Below are positions 8,473 to 16,785 of a stretch of 32,930 nt of DNA, in pieces. The translations under genes and the position numbers were made by a program. The stretch is from CAYYGL01 sp964471235 (GTDB lineage: Bacteria; Calditrichota; Calditrichia; RBG-13-44-9; J075). The DNA lies in NCBI GenBank assembly GCA_964471235.1, contig CAYYGL010000031.1:1-32930 (forward strand), read 5' to 3'. How positions within the stretch are numbered: position 1 is the first letter of the stretch; the number at the start of each line of letters is the position of its first letter. Below the pieces are notes generated by a model. It was given only the letters and a program-made list of their open reading frames with translations, made no database searches and had not been told where the DNA came from.

Positions 8473-9312
8473 CTAAATATTTGTGTCGGCTGGCGCATAT
8501 CGAGCCGATAAATGTTGTTGAAATGCTTCGGTTAATTCCTCACACAATTTCTTAATTCCTTCATCTATGGAAGGAGGGGGATTTTTCCCAACAGAAGAAC
8601 TATAGATTTGCCTGGTAAATTTCGGGTCAAATGATACATTACAAAATTTGAACATTTCAGCAAAATATTTTTCCGGTTGTTGCACTAACTGTTCATACCG
8701 AAAAATTTTTACATTGGGATTGTGGTCCAAACCATATTCAAAATAAAAAATATTTCTCATATACCAAAACAACGCATAGGCTGATTCTAAGGAGATATTG
8801 TCATGATAGTGAGTGCGAACAATTTCCAGCGTTTTCTGTGATAGGTTTTCACCATGCCAGCCGGCCCGTTGCGGGTCGATCACAATTTGTCGTAAAGTCT
8901 CTGGCATACTTTTCCATTTTCGGGCGCTGGAATTCACCACATCCTGATACCGTCGCAAAAGCCAGACAATTTTTAATCCCGGATATTCCGCAAGGTATTC
9001 CGGTATCAATTGAATTTGATTCATGGGTTTAAAAACCGCGACGGTAGTTCTGCTTTGGGAAATCAATTCTTTTATCCGTTCCGGTTTTCGCAACAATTGG
9101 TGAGAATAAGCTTTGGAATCATGGGGCCAAAAGACAGTGGCATCTAACGACTGATCAAAAATCCGTAGGGTCACAGAGGTCCCGGAACGTTGACATCCCA
9201 CAACAAATACCGGTCGGGGGTGTGGAACCGGACGTAAACCCCTACGAAGCGCGCGATGTATTTCCCGGCGGGTTTTCACCACCTTTTTTGAAATCTTGGC
9301 AACAAGGCTCAT
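8473..9312 (-). CDS. Sulfotransferase family protein, second of two
   Basis: A 279-residue protein with a very basic first 30 residues. VFVVGCQRSGTSVTLR (35-50) is the PAPS 5'-phosphosulfate loop. IVWLLRRYQDVVNSSAR (about 115-131) is the 3'-phosphate-binding helix, with Arg120/121 and Ser128. Overall it fits the stf0/NodH-like bacterial sulfotransferases that modify carbohydrates. It lies between a deacetylase and the ligase, so sulfation of a de-N-acetylated amino sugar is an attractive but unproven order of events. The ribosome-binding site is weak. The gap to the following gene is 31 bases. Confidence 0.86.
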   Translation of the reverse strand: MSLVAKISKKVVKTRREIHRALRRGLRPVPHPRPVFVVGCQRSGTSVTLRIFDQSLDATVFWPHDSKAYSHQLLRKPERIKELISQSRTTVAVFKPMNQIQLIPEYLAEYPGLKIVWLLRRYQDVVNSSARKWKSMPETLRQIVIDPQRAGWHGENLSQKTLEIVRTHYHDNISLESAYALFWYMRNIFYFEYGLDHNPNVKIFRYEQLVQQPEKYFAEMFKFCNVSFDPKFTRQIYSSSVGKNPPPSIDEGIKKLCEELTEAFQQHLSARYAPADTNI

Positions 9313-9356
9313 TTTCTTAAACCGGAGTATTTTCTTTGTAGATGGAAAATATCTTT

Positions 9357-10439
9357 CTAAAATATTTTTCCATCCTCTTTATAACGTTTCACTTTTTCCG
9401 AAGGAGTAGTGAAACGAGCAGGATGAAAGACGCTATGCAAAAGCCACCGGAGATTGGACATAAGGAATTCAAATTCGAGTTGGTGTTGGTATTCGCCATC
9501 TAAATATCGTCGCAAGGCAAATAATGGCGTGGCTGAAAAGTTTGGTCCATTCCGAGTGGTAACCGCACATTGGATACCCAATTCATTTAACACTTTCCAG
9601 GCTTCTTTTTTCCATAATCCGCTGGGATAACAAAAAAAGCGGGCATCTTTTTGGGTTGCCTTATCCACAATATCTTTACAATTTTTTACTTCTTCCCTCA
9701 GAATTTTGGGATGTTCCACCACATTATGATGGGAATGTCCATGCAACTCTATCGAATACCCTTTTTGAGACAACTGTTTGGCTTCTTCTCCTGTAATCGA
9801 GTGCCAGTAGCGTTTTTTCAAAATTGTATCAATATCCACTTGAAGTTTTTCTGCCAGGACTCCAGCAAATTCATCTCGTTTGGGACTGTCAAACGGATAC
9901 TCAAACAACTGTTTTAAGGCTAATCGCACCAGTCGCTCTTTATCCTTAGCCGAACGTAAAGGGACAGGAGCAGGAATACCCGGGATATTTTCGGATAAAA
10001 CATCCAATTCACTTCTTAAAATAATATCCCGAATTAACAAAGAATGAAACGGCTTTTGTTTTTCCAAATAGTAAGAGACCACATATACGGTTGCCGGAAT
10101 TTGATATTCCTCAAGAATGGGGGCAGCAACTGACAAAAAATTATAATATCCATCATCAAATGTTAATACCGCTTGATAGGGTTCCACCCTGCCGGTCGTA
10201 AGTTGCCGTACGGCTTCTTCTAAGCGAATAATTTTATAATGCCGGTTTAAGAACTCTAACCGTTTCCGGAATGTCTGTGGAGAAATAAACAGATTTTTGA
10301 AGCGATGATGCTCATCTGCCATGCTGACCCCATGCCAGCCAAGAATAATGATGCCGTTACGAGTACTCCATCTGGCAAGGCGAAAAAGCCCTGATGCTTT
10401 GAAAATTTGAAGTAGTGCAATTTTAAGTTTTTGTTTCAA
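9357..10439 (-). CDS. Polysaccharide deacetylase (NodB homology domain, CE4)
   Basis: A 360-residue CE4-type deacetylase. AVLTFDDGYYNF (90-101) is motif 1 with the catalytic base Asp95 and metal-binding Asp96. ELHGHSHHNV (231-240) is motif 2 with His233 and His237 as the zinc pair. FFCYPSG is motif 3. An insertion of about 100 residues between motifs 1 and 2 resembles longer family members found in polysaccharide loci. No signal peptide is clear, so it may act in the cytoplasm on the lipid-linked sugar. The start at 10439 is a TTG without a convincing ribosome-binding site and an in-frame TAA lies 18 bases upstream, so translation may be weak or start differently. It is unlike the second deacetylase at 18454. 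Confidence 0.88.
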   Translation of the reverse strand: MKQKLKIALLQIFKASGLFRLARWSTRNGIIILGWHGVSMADEHHRFKNLFISPQTFRKRLEFLNRHYKIIRLEEAVRQLTTGRVEPYQAVLTFDDGYYNFLSVAAPILEEYQIPATVYVVSYYLEKQKPFHSLLIRDIILRSELDVLSENIPGIPAPVPLRSAKDKERLVRLALKQLFEYPFDSPKRDEFAGVLAEKLQVDIDTILKKRYWHSITGEEAKQLSQKGYSIELHGHSHHNVVEHPKILREEVKNCKDIVDKATQKDARFFCYPSGLWKKEAWKVLNELGIQCAVTTRNGPNFSATPLFALRRYLDGEYQHQLEFEFLMSNLRWLLHSVFHPARFTTPSEKVKRYKEDGKIF

Positions 10440-10546
10440 CCCAATCGAATGTTAAGAATGTGTATTTGACCACGGTTTTCCATACAGGGTTTCATAAATG
10501 CCCGGTATCCTAAAAAACAACTCTGTTTCCGAACGAATGGTCTCGT

Positions 10547-11593
10547 CTAAATATCCCGATCACCGTTGTTCATCAACCAATTTTTACCCTCCAGAACAAT
10601 CGGTTTTAGTTCTTCCCGGGCTGCGTAAGCAATTACATCACTGGTAGAATCGTCCCGATACCGAAAACCGATCTCCGTCATGAGGGGTAGATAAGGGTTG
10701 TATTCCTGTACAATTGTTGAGATGGTAGCCACTTCGGAAAAATTATTCAAAACAAAATTGATAAAGGTTTTGAGTAACTTTAATGGAGATTCATTATCTA
10801 ACTTGCTAATCAGTTCGGTGATGTATAACGTATCACCCTGTCGGTAGTAGAAAATATATCCTGTTAATTTTCCTTTTTCGTAATAGTTAAACAATTTGTA
10901 ATCATAGATAGGATGATTTTTGTATTTCCAGGTCAGATATGCCTCGTTTCGGAAGCCGACAATCGGAAAAGAGCCATTCAGCGTTTCACACAATTCCTGA
11001 AAGCCGCTGTGAAAATGCATGTCTGTTTGACTCACATTCTCATAAGAGCCGGAGCGGTAGAATTTTTTTTTCAAAGCAAAACTGACCACCGGATCGATCA
11101 CAGTCTTCACAACTTTAGCAGCAGCCGGGTTTCCGGCATATTTCGAAAGCCGAAGCGGCAAAGCATAGCGTTTCATTTGAGCAATTTTTTGGTGTCCGGC
11201 GCGTAAATGAATATGGACCATCCGATTATTGGGATGGGCGTACAAAAAAGGCACTTTACCGGAATCTACCTCATTTTTTGCTGCTTTCCGCAGTTTCACT
11301 GCTACTCCAAGAGTACGATATTTTTTTTCGATAGAGAAATCACCACAATTCCAGCATAAAATTTCCTGTTGTTTTATTAGCATTTTCCGCGGGTAAACAG
11401 CGGTAAAACCCGCAGGATATGCTTTTTTCTCATCCCAGATAATCCAGGCAATGGCAGTACCGAATGGATTGTCATAATACAACCAGTCATATCGCTTTTC
11501 AAAAGGAAAATCCTTATCGCGGTTCTCTTTTAAGATATTCAGTAAGATGTTTTTGTCTGCATAAATATCCGCTTCGCGAACGATAAAACTCAT
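10547..11593 (-). CDS. GNAT-superfamily N-acyltransferase
   Basis: A 348-residue cytoplasmic protein that looks like two GNAT folds in tandem. The first half has a recognisable acetyl-CoA-binding motif A at DFSIEKKYRTLGVAVKLRKA (85-104), including the R-x-x-G turn. The second half shows a similar strand pattern without a clear motif. Such proteins in exopolysaccharide loci probably acylate an amino sugar. It is followed after a 107-base gap by the deacetylase and preceded by the FemAB-like gene, so it may re-acylate sugars. No ribosome-binding site stands out. Confidence 0.65.
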   Translation of the reverse strand: MSFIVREADIYADKNILLNILKENRDKDFPFEKRYDWLYYDNPFGTAIAWIIWDEKKAYPAGFTAVYPRKMLIKQQEILCWNCGDFSIEKKYRTLGVAVKLRKAAKNEVDSGKVPFLYAHPNNRMVHIHLRAGHQKIAQMKRYALPLRLSKYAGNPAAAKVVKTVIDPVVSFALKKKFYRSGSYENVSQTDMHFHSGFQELCETLNGSFPIVGFRNEAYLTWKYKNHPIYDYKLFNYYEKGKLTGYIFYYRQGDTLYITELISKLDNESPLKLLKTFINFVLNNFSEVATISTIVQEYNPYLPLMTEIGFRYRDDSTSDVIAYAAREELKPIVLEGKNWLMNNGDRDI

Positions 11594-11640
11594 TGACGAA
11601 TCGCCTGCTGCATTGTTCTGAGGTTAAAGGAGACTGAAAA

Positions 11641-12678
11641 TTATGGAATGTTCCGAATAATGGAAGGTCCGATCAATTTCGTAACCCAAACCGGAAGCCG
11701 CTGCCACGCTTTGATCAATAAATCGTATTTGGGATTATCGGGATTAATCTCCGGCAACGGTTGGGAATCCGGCAATATATAATACCAGAACAACTTTTCT
11801 TCCCGGGCGCCCCACTGCTTTTTAAACCGATAGGTGCCTCCCCCGGGAGTGCATCGCCCGAAGTCAAACTTTTGACACTGCTGTTGAATTGCTAATCTCA
11901 TCGATTCCCAATAAAGCAGCATGTTCGGACTAAAGCGGTTAAATTCTCGTAAGGAAGATGCCCAGGGGATCTCAAGAGTATCCCGATATTTGACCAGAAA
12001 TGATGCCGCAACAGCCTTACGGGTTGCTGTGTAGACCACCACAATAAAAGCATCTTCGGGAAAAGTTTGAAGTATATTTTTAAAAACTTTTTTCCCCAAT
12101 GCCGGGGTTCCCAGGTCCCGCATGTTGCGTGAAAAAATTTTATGAAAATCATCGAGCAAGTCCAGTCCACCCTGCTTGGCGACCATCGCTTCCTTCATAG
12201 GGCGCCGGATTTGACTCCGTAATTTTGCTTTAAACGATTTGAATAGTTCGTCTTCGGAGGGGGGTAAATCTAAAATAAATGTAACTTTGTGAGTTTTACA
12301 GGGGAGGGAAGATTCAATTTCTCTATCAAGACGTAATTCGATAAAATCCAGCTTATTTTGCTGAACCTGCTGCAAAAGATATTCAAATAACTGTGGCTGA
12401 ATTTCGGAATTGGATAGAAGCGGACCGCCATAGTTGATAAACGGAAGCGATACTCCAAAATGCCCGAATAGGAAAGATTTAAACTCCGTGTAAGGGAATA
12501 CACCTACCAGATCATTATCTTTTTTTAAAACCACATAATGGATAGGATGACGAAAAGTTTGCTCAATCAACCGGTTCCATTTAGATAAATGATAAATTTT
12601 TTGGTATGGATGCGTTTCTACAAATAAATCCCATTCTTTTGGAGGCGTATGAAAAGATTCAATGGTGATGTTGTTCAT
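11641..12678 (-). CDS. FemAB-family GNAT transferase, exosortase-locus type
   Basis: A 345-residue protein of the FemAB/peptidoglycan-bridge family, which has two GNAT-like domains. The defining segment FDFGRCTPGGGTYRFKKQWG (271-290) matches the FDFGRS...G...FKK.WG signature of FemAB proteins found next to exosortase and polysaccharide genes. True FemAB enzymes add amino acids from aminoacyl-tRNA to peptidoglycan. The locus-associated branch is thought to add an acyl or aminoacyl group to the polymer or its precursor. A basic patch (about residues 149-163) is present. It starts 15 bases after the kinase stop. Confidence 0.85.
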   Translation of the reverse strand: MNNITIESFHTPPKEWDLFVETHPYQKIYHLSKWNRLIEQTFRHPIHYVVLKKDNDLVGVFPYTEFKSFLFGHFGVSLPFINYGGPLLSNSEIQPQLFEYLLQQVQQNKLDFIELRLDREIESSLPCKTHKVTFILDLPPSEDELFKSFKAKLRSQIRRPMKEAMVAKQGGLDLLDDFHKIFSRNMRDLGTPALGKKVFKNILQTFPEDAFIVVVYTATRKAVAASFLVKYRDTLEIPWASSLREFNRFSPNMLLYWESMRLAIQQQCQKFDFGRCTPGGGTYRFKKQWGAREEKLFWYYILPDSQPLPEINPDNPKYDLLIKAWQRLPVWVTKLIGPSIIRNIP

Positions 12679-12693
12679 CCGTTTTGCAAGGCA

Positions 12694-15045
12694 CTAATAG
12701 TTATAATATGAGTACTGATACCCGTATTCGCTCTTCTTTAAATTCATCTTAACCATGTTTAAGACCAGACCAATTGTCTTCTTCTGCAGGTCTGGATACT
12801 CCTCCAATTTTTTCGACAATAATTCCACATTGGTAAACCCGGCACGCACCAGAACCAGAACGCCATCGACAAAATTTGATAAAATAACGGAATCGGATGT
12901 GGCAAGGAAGGGGGCGGTGTCCATAATAATCATCCCAAACCGGGATTTTAACAATTTCAGGGTATTCACCAGTCTCTCCGACCCCAACATCTCCGTCGGA
13001 TTTGGGATGGGGGACCCGGCAGATATCAAGTATAAATTGGGTACCAACGTTTTCTGAACCAACTTGTTGATATTATCCAGATCAACGGTCGCTTTCGATA
13101 CCAGGAAATCACTTAATCCGGGTTTTTTATTATTTCCGAACACATTGTGCAAGACACCTCTTCGCAAATCTCCGTCAATTAACAGGGTGGAGATTTTTTG
13201 CTGGGCAATGGTGATGGCAATGTTGGCTGCGGTGAGCGATTTTCCCTCTCCCGGACGCAAACTGGTGACCAGAAAAGATGACAGGTCTTTATTTTGATTC
13301 ATGAACAAAATTTTTGTTCTCAACTCCCGATAAGACTCTGACTCAAGTGTGGGTGAATAGTCAAGTGTAATGAGCTTGGAATCTCTCTTTCCTTTGATTT
13401 CAGCAAGATTTTTAGGGATTTCATCCTCATCGTTTTTGATAACCGGGATATTGCCAATAACCGGAATTTTGAGCTTTTCCCGTAAAGTTTCTGCATCCGT
13501 CACAGTCTTATCAAAAAAATTCAAAACAATAGCAAAACCGACTCCAATCCCAATGGCAAGAAAAAAGCCAATACCTAATTTTTTAATCAAAACTTTTACA
13601 GTGCTTTGTAGTGGAGGCGGTGTCGCCCTATCGACGATCATGATACCGCTCACGGAGGTTTGATTATCTATTTTTGCCACGTTATACCGTTGTAAAATCC
13701 TTTCATACAAATCACTCTTAATTCTCGATTCTCTTACCAGCATGGCAAGTTCCAGTTGTTTTGCCGGTAAACGAGTCATTTTATACTTTTCCGATTGAAT
13801 CGTGCCTTCCAGTGCTTGTTGACGGGCTTCCAACTTCCCCAGGTATTCTACAGCAGTGGCCGTAATTTTGTTAGCTAATGAATCCACCTGTAATTCAGAC
13901 CGTTTTACAAAGGGGTGGGTGGGGGCATAAGAGTTTAAAAGTGACGCTCGTTGCGAAGTTAAGGTGCTAAACTCCGTCATAAAAGCCGGAACCAGAGGCA
14001 ATCCTTCTACAGAGAGATAAGTAAGTAATTCTCTCAAGGGTATTATTTTATCACCGGTAGTAGCCGCTCTTTTTACCTGAGCAATCAAGGTATTGAGTTG
14101 TTCGATCTTGGAAGCCAATTGGGATTTGTTTCCTTCCATCATTGCCAATTCTTGCACACCGGCTGTTAATCCCACCCAGGGATATTTTTCTTTAAACGCC
14201 TTTAATTTCTCATTGGCTTCATCCATCTCCTGCTTGGCAAGTTTTAGCTGTTCTTCCAAAATTTCCAGTACCTTATCGCTATTGTAGCGTTTCATCTTCA
14301 GGCTCAATTGAATAAATTTGTCTGCGACGGTATTGGCTATTTTGGCAGCTACATAAGGGGACTTGGCATAAGCTGAAATAGTTAAGGTGGTACGATATTT
14401 ATCAGTACTGGCATTTACCGTCCGTTTCAGGTAAGCCAGCGTATTGATCATTTTGTTCACCCGAAAAACAATATCTTTATCTTTAAATGGTGAATTCAGC
14501 AAATAATCCGTATTGACAACAAAAGTCAGGTTATAAATGTTCACCGTATCCCCGGGAGCAAAAGTGAGTAATTGATAATCTTTGATCTTCCGCTCCGGAT
14601 TAGAGTAGTACAGGGTAAAATGACCTTTTTTAAATTTTAATTTATATTCCCCATATCGACTTTTTGAATCGACGTTAACGTACGAAAATAGGTCGGAACG
14701 TCGTAATCCCGGAGTAACAACTCCCAGATTCAATTGGAGCTCTTCCGCCACCTGGGTCAGTAACACATTGGTTTTGATAAAAGCAGAGATATCTCCCCGT
14801 CTTCCCCCCTTACTGGGCACCGCGCTCATACTTCCCGGGTTTTGTAATGCCAATAGAACCGATGCCCCATACGTCGGGCGACTCTGAAAAATCAACACAA
14901 AAGCCGACCAGAAAACAAAAACAACCAATGCTGTAATGATGACTGCCCATTTCCGTTTTCGTAAGATCCGGAGATATTTGGCGATCTCATTTTCGGTAGA
15001 AATTGCCGGACCGTTTTGTTGCCATATTCCATTACCAGGAGTCAT
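12694..15045 (-). CDS. Wzc-like polysaccharide co-polymerase and tyrosine autokinase (BY-kinase)
   Basis: A 783-residue inner-membrane protein that controls chain length and export with the Wza-like partner encoded just upstream. A Wzz domain with membrane span 33-53 comes first, then a large periplasmic part with coiled coil (about 255-330 and 400-450), a second span (489-511) and a cytoplasmic kinase domain. SLRPGEGKS (595-603) is Walker A. LLIDGDLRRG (621-630) is Walker A'. MIIMDTAPF (705-713) is Walker B. The last ten residues hold six tyrosines (774, 776, 778, 780, 781, 783), the autophosphorylated cluster. This is the one-protein (proteobacterial/FCB) form, not the split CapA/CapB form. 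GAGGT lies 6 bases before the ATG. No matching low-molecular-weight phosphatase is in the window. Confidence 0.95.
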   Translation of the reverse strand: MTPGNGIWQQNGPAISTENEIAKYLRILRKRKWAVIITALVVFVFWSAFVLIFQSRPTYGASVLLALQNPGSMSAVPSKGGRRGDISAFIKTNVLLTQVAEELQLNLGVVTPGLRRSDLFSYVNVDSKSRYGEYKLKFKKGHFTLYYSNPERKIKDYQLLTFAPGDTVNIYNLTFVVNTDYLLNSPFKDKDIVFRVNKMINTLAYLKRTVNASTDKYRTTLTISAYAKSPYVAAKIANTVADKFIQLSLKMKRYNSDKVLEILEEQLKLAKQEMDEANEKLKAFKEKYPWVGLTAGVQELAMMEGNKSQLASKIEQLNTLIAQVKRAATTGDKIIPLRELLTYLSVEGLPLVPAFMTEFSTLTSQRASLLNSYAPTHPFVKRSELQVDSLANKITATAVEYLGKLEARQQALEGTIQSEKYKMTRLPAKQLELAMLVRESRIKSDLYERILQRYNVAKIDNQTSVSGIMIVDRATPPPLQSTVKVLIKKLGIGFFLAIGIGVGFAIVLNFFDKTVTDAETLREKLKIPVIGNIPVIKNDEDEIPKNLAEIKGKRDSKLITLDYSPTLESESYRELRTKILFMNQNKDLSSFLVTSLRPGEGKSLTAANIAITIAQQKISTLLIDGDLRRGVLHNVFGNNKKPGLSDFLVSKATVDLDNINKLVQKTLVPNLYLISAGSPIPNPTEMLGSERLVNTLKLLKSRFGMIIMDTAPFLATSDSVILSNFVDGVLVLVRAGFTNVELLSKKLEEYPDLQKKTIGLVLNMVKMNLKKSEYGYQYSYYNY

Positions 15046-15085
15046 TGCTTACCTCATTGAAAATTAAAATTTATGAAAAATAAAA

Positions 15086-15853
15086 TTAGAATCCTCGACG
15101 TCTGCCGGTAAACCGCCCTTCGAACAACAACTGAAATGTAAAATACGTGGTAATGGCAGTTGTTGTAAATGTAATGATCGGAAGATAATTTTGGGTTATT
15201 TTTTGAATAAGACCAGGCTTGCCCGGGGATTTCACCCAAATTTGGTCACCGGAACGAAACCCCATATTTCGCAGGGAGGTACCCTTTTGTAAATATGGGA
15301 TTAAATTCTTCTTGACATTCTTACCATCCCGTTTCCAGTGCATTTCCTTTAATCCGTCTTCACTCAGGGTGCCGCCGCAAATTTGAATTAACCCCCACAG
15401 GGATTGTTCCGGATCATAATAATAAAACCCGGGCGCCGGCACACCTCCCAACACACTGACCCGAACCAACGGTTTTACCTGCAATCCTTCCGGAAACCGC
15501 AAATAATCCTTGAAATTCTCCCGTATATAATTTCGAAAATCTTCCCGTCCCATGTGGCTGATCTGCACCTTCCCCAACATGGGCAGTTCAATATACCCCC
15601 GGTCGTCAATCGGGTAAATATTATTGAGAAAGGAGCCGGTATCCGGGAATGTGGTTATCTTCACCGCATCTCCGGGCATAAAAACTCTGCCGGAGAAACT
15701 ATTTACCTGTTGCTGAAAAGTCGATGTATTCTGTTTCGACGATTCGTGATCTGTTTCGGAATTTTCTTTAGCAAACCCCGATATAACGAACAATATCCAT
15801 ATAAGCAACATTACAACAATTCGAGAACTCCTATTTTCCAGTTGAAATTTCAC
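15086..15853 (-). CDS. Polysaccharide export protein, Wza-like (Poly_export/SLBB)
   Basis: A 255-residue secreted protein that should form part of the outer-membrane or periplasmic export channel. A signal peptide with hydrophobic core spans about 12-27. The Poly_export domain starts at GRVFMPGDAVKI (55-66) and a single SLBB-like domain covers about 130-207 (VSVLGGVPAPGFY). A final hydrophobic helix (222-243) followed by a basic tail replaces the usual C-terminal barrel helix. I chose the GTG at 15853 because GGAGG stands exactly 9 bases before it. An ATG at 15871 would add six residues but would place GGAGG inside the gene. It lies 30 bases after the STAS gene and 40 before the kinase gene. 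Confidence 0.87.
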   Translation of the reverse strand: MKFQLENRSSRIVVMLLIWILFVISGFAKENSETDHESSKQNTSTFQQQVNSFSGRVFMPGDAVKITTFPDTGSFLNNIYPIDDRGYIELPMLGKVQISHMGREDFRNYIRENFKDYLRFPEGLQVKPLVRVSVLGGVPAPGFYYYDPEQSLWGLIQICGGTLSEDGLKEMHWKRDGKNVKKNLIPYLQKGTSLRNMGFRSGDQIWVKSPGKPGLIQKITQNYLPIITFTTTAITTYFTFQLLFEGRFTGRRRGF

Positions 15854-15883
15854 TATTGCTATCCTCCACATATCTGTCGGCGT

Positions 15884-16765
15884 TTACGCTGAACGGAAAA
15901 ATCGATACCGTTTCTCTTTTGTATTCAAATCTAAATCTTTTAAAAGTTTCCGTAATTTAAAATATCCAATCTTTACACTCCCATACTCCGGTTGGCGCAA
16001 AGCTTTTTTGATCTGTCTTGCCGAGAATTCCGGATGATCTGCTACGATTGCCCTTATCTTATCCGGAACCGGCATAACTTTCGGATTGAGTTTCTTCTTA
16101 TAGCGTTCGGTCTCAAATGCCACATACGTCCCGTCTTCTACACTCCGGGTAGAACGCTCAATACCTTCATTGGCTAACATATCGTCAAAATTCACATCAA
16201 TATCTTCTTCCATAATTTCCGGAGACTCTTTGGGAGTGGGTTCATCAGCCGGAAGGGGCTCTTCATTGGTCTCTATTGTTTTTTCTTCGGTTTCCAGCGG
16301 TACCATTACTTCCGGCTCTTCGGGTAGCGGAAATCCTTCCGGAGGGGGACTGTCATTCTGGGGAATGGGCGTCACCTGTTCCAGACTGCTCACATCTACC
16401 CCCATATCAAAACTTTTTACGGCATCTTCTACATTGGGATATTCGGAAATGATATGGTAAAATTCTAACATCTGGTAAATCTCATAAATCTCCGGACCCA
16501 TGTTTGCCAATTTGATGTCTCCACCATTTTCCCGAAACCGCTTAATTTCTCCAATCAACACTCCCCAACCGGCACTGCTCATATACACCAGGTTTTGAAA
16601 GTCAAAAACCAAATTATAACACTCTTCACCCAAACATTTGTCAATGGTCTTTTGGAGAATGTGGCAATTGGCTTGATCAACATACCCACTGATACTAATC
16701 AGCTTAATTCGGGTTTCTTGATCAATCCATTTCGAATCTACTTTAATACCTTCCTGTTCTATCAT
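15884..16765 (-). CDS. STAS-domain protein with acidic linker and helix-turn-helix-like C-terminus
   Basis: A 293-residue protein with three parts. Residues 1-122 are a STAS domain of the anti-sigma-factor-antagonist type. LVFDFQNLVYMSSAGWGVL (52-70) aligns with the SpoIIAA phosphorylation loop, and Ser64 is at the position of the phosphorylated serine. Residues 128-225 are an acidic, proline-rich linker (many Glu, Pro, Thr). Residues 230-293 are basic, with two helix-rich blocks (DKIRAIVADHPEFSARQIKK and YFKLRKLLKDLDL) that read like a winged helix-turn-helix. No partner kinase or phosphatase (RsbW or SpoIIE type) is encoded nearby. Its place between the acyl-CoA ligase and the export gene suggests a switch that controls the locus or its enzymes. 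The ribosome-binding site is weak. Confidence 0.75.
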   Translation of the reverse strand: MIEQEGIKVDSKWIDQETRIKLISISGYVDQANCHILQKTIDKCLGEECYNLVFDFQNLVYMSSAGWGVLIGEIKRFRENGGDIKLANMGPEIYEIYQMLEFYHIISEYPNVEDAVKSFDMGVDVSSLEQVTPIPQNDSPPPEGFPLPEEPEVMVPLETEEKTIETNEEPLPADEPTPKESPEIMEEDIDVNFDDMLANEGIERSTRSVEDGTYVAFETERYKKKLNPKVMPVPDKIRAIVADHPEFSARQIKKALRQPEYGSVKIGYFKLRKLLKDLDLNTKEKRYRFFRSA

Positions 16766-16785
16766 ATCCCGTGGTCCATAAATGC

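Noticed and set aside
15404..15892. 162-codon ORF on the plus strand
   Set aside because: It lies opposite the Wza-like gene, which has a signal peptide, conserved domain and good ribosome-binding site.
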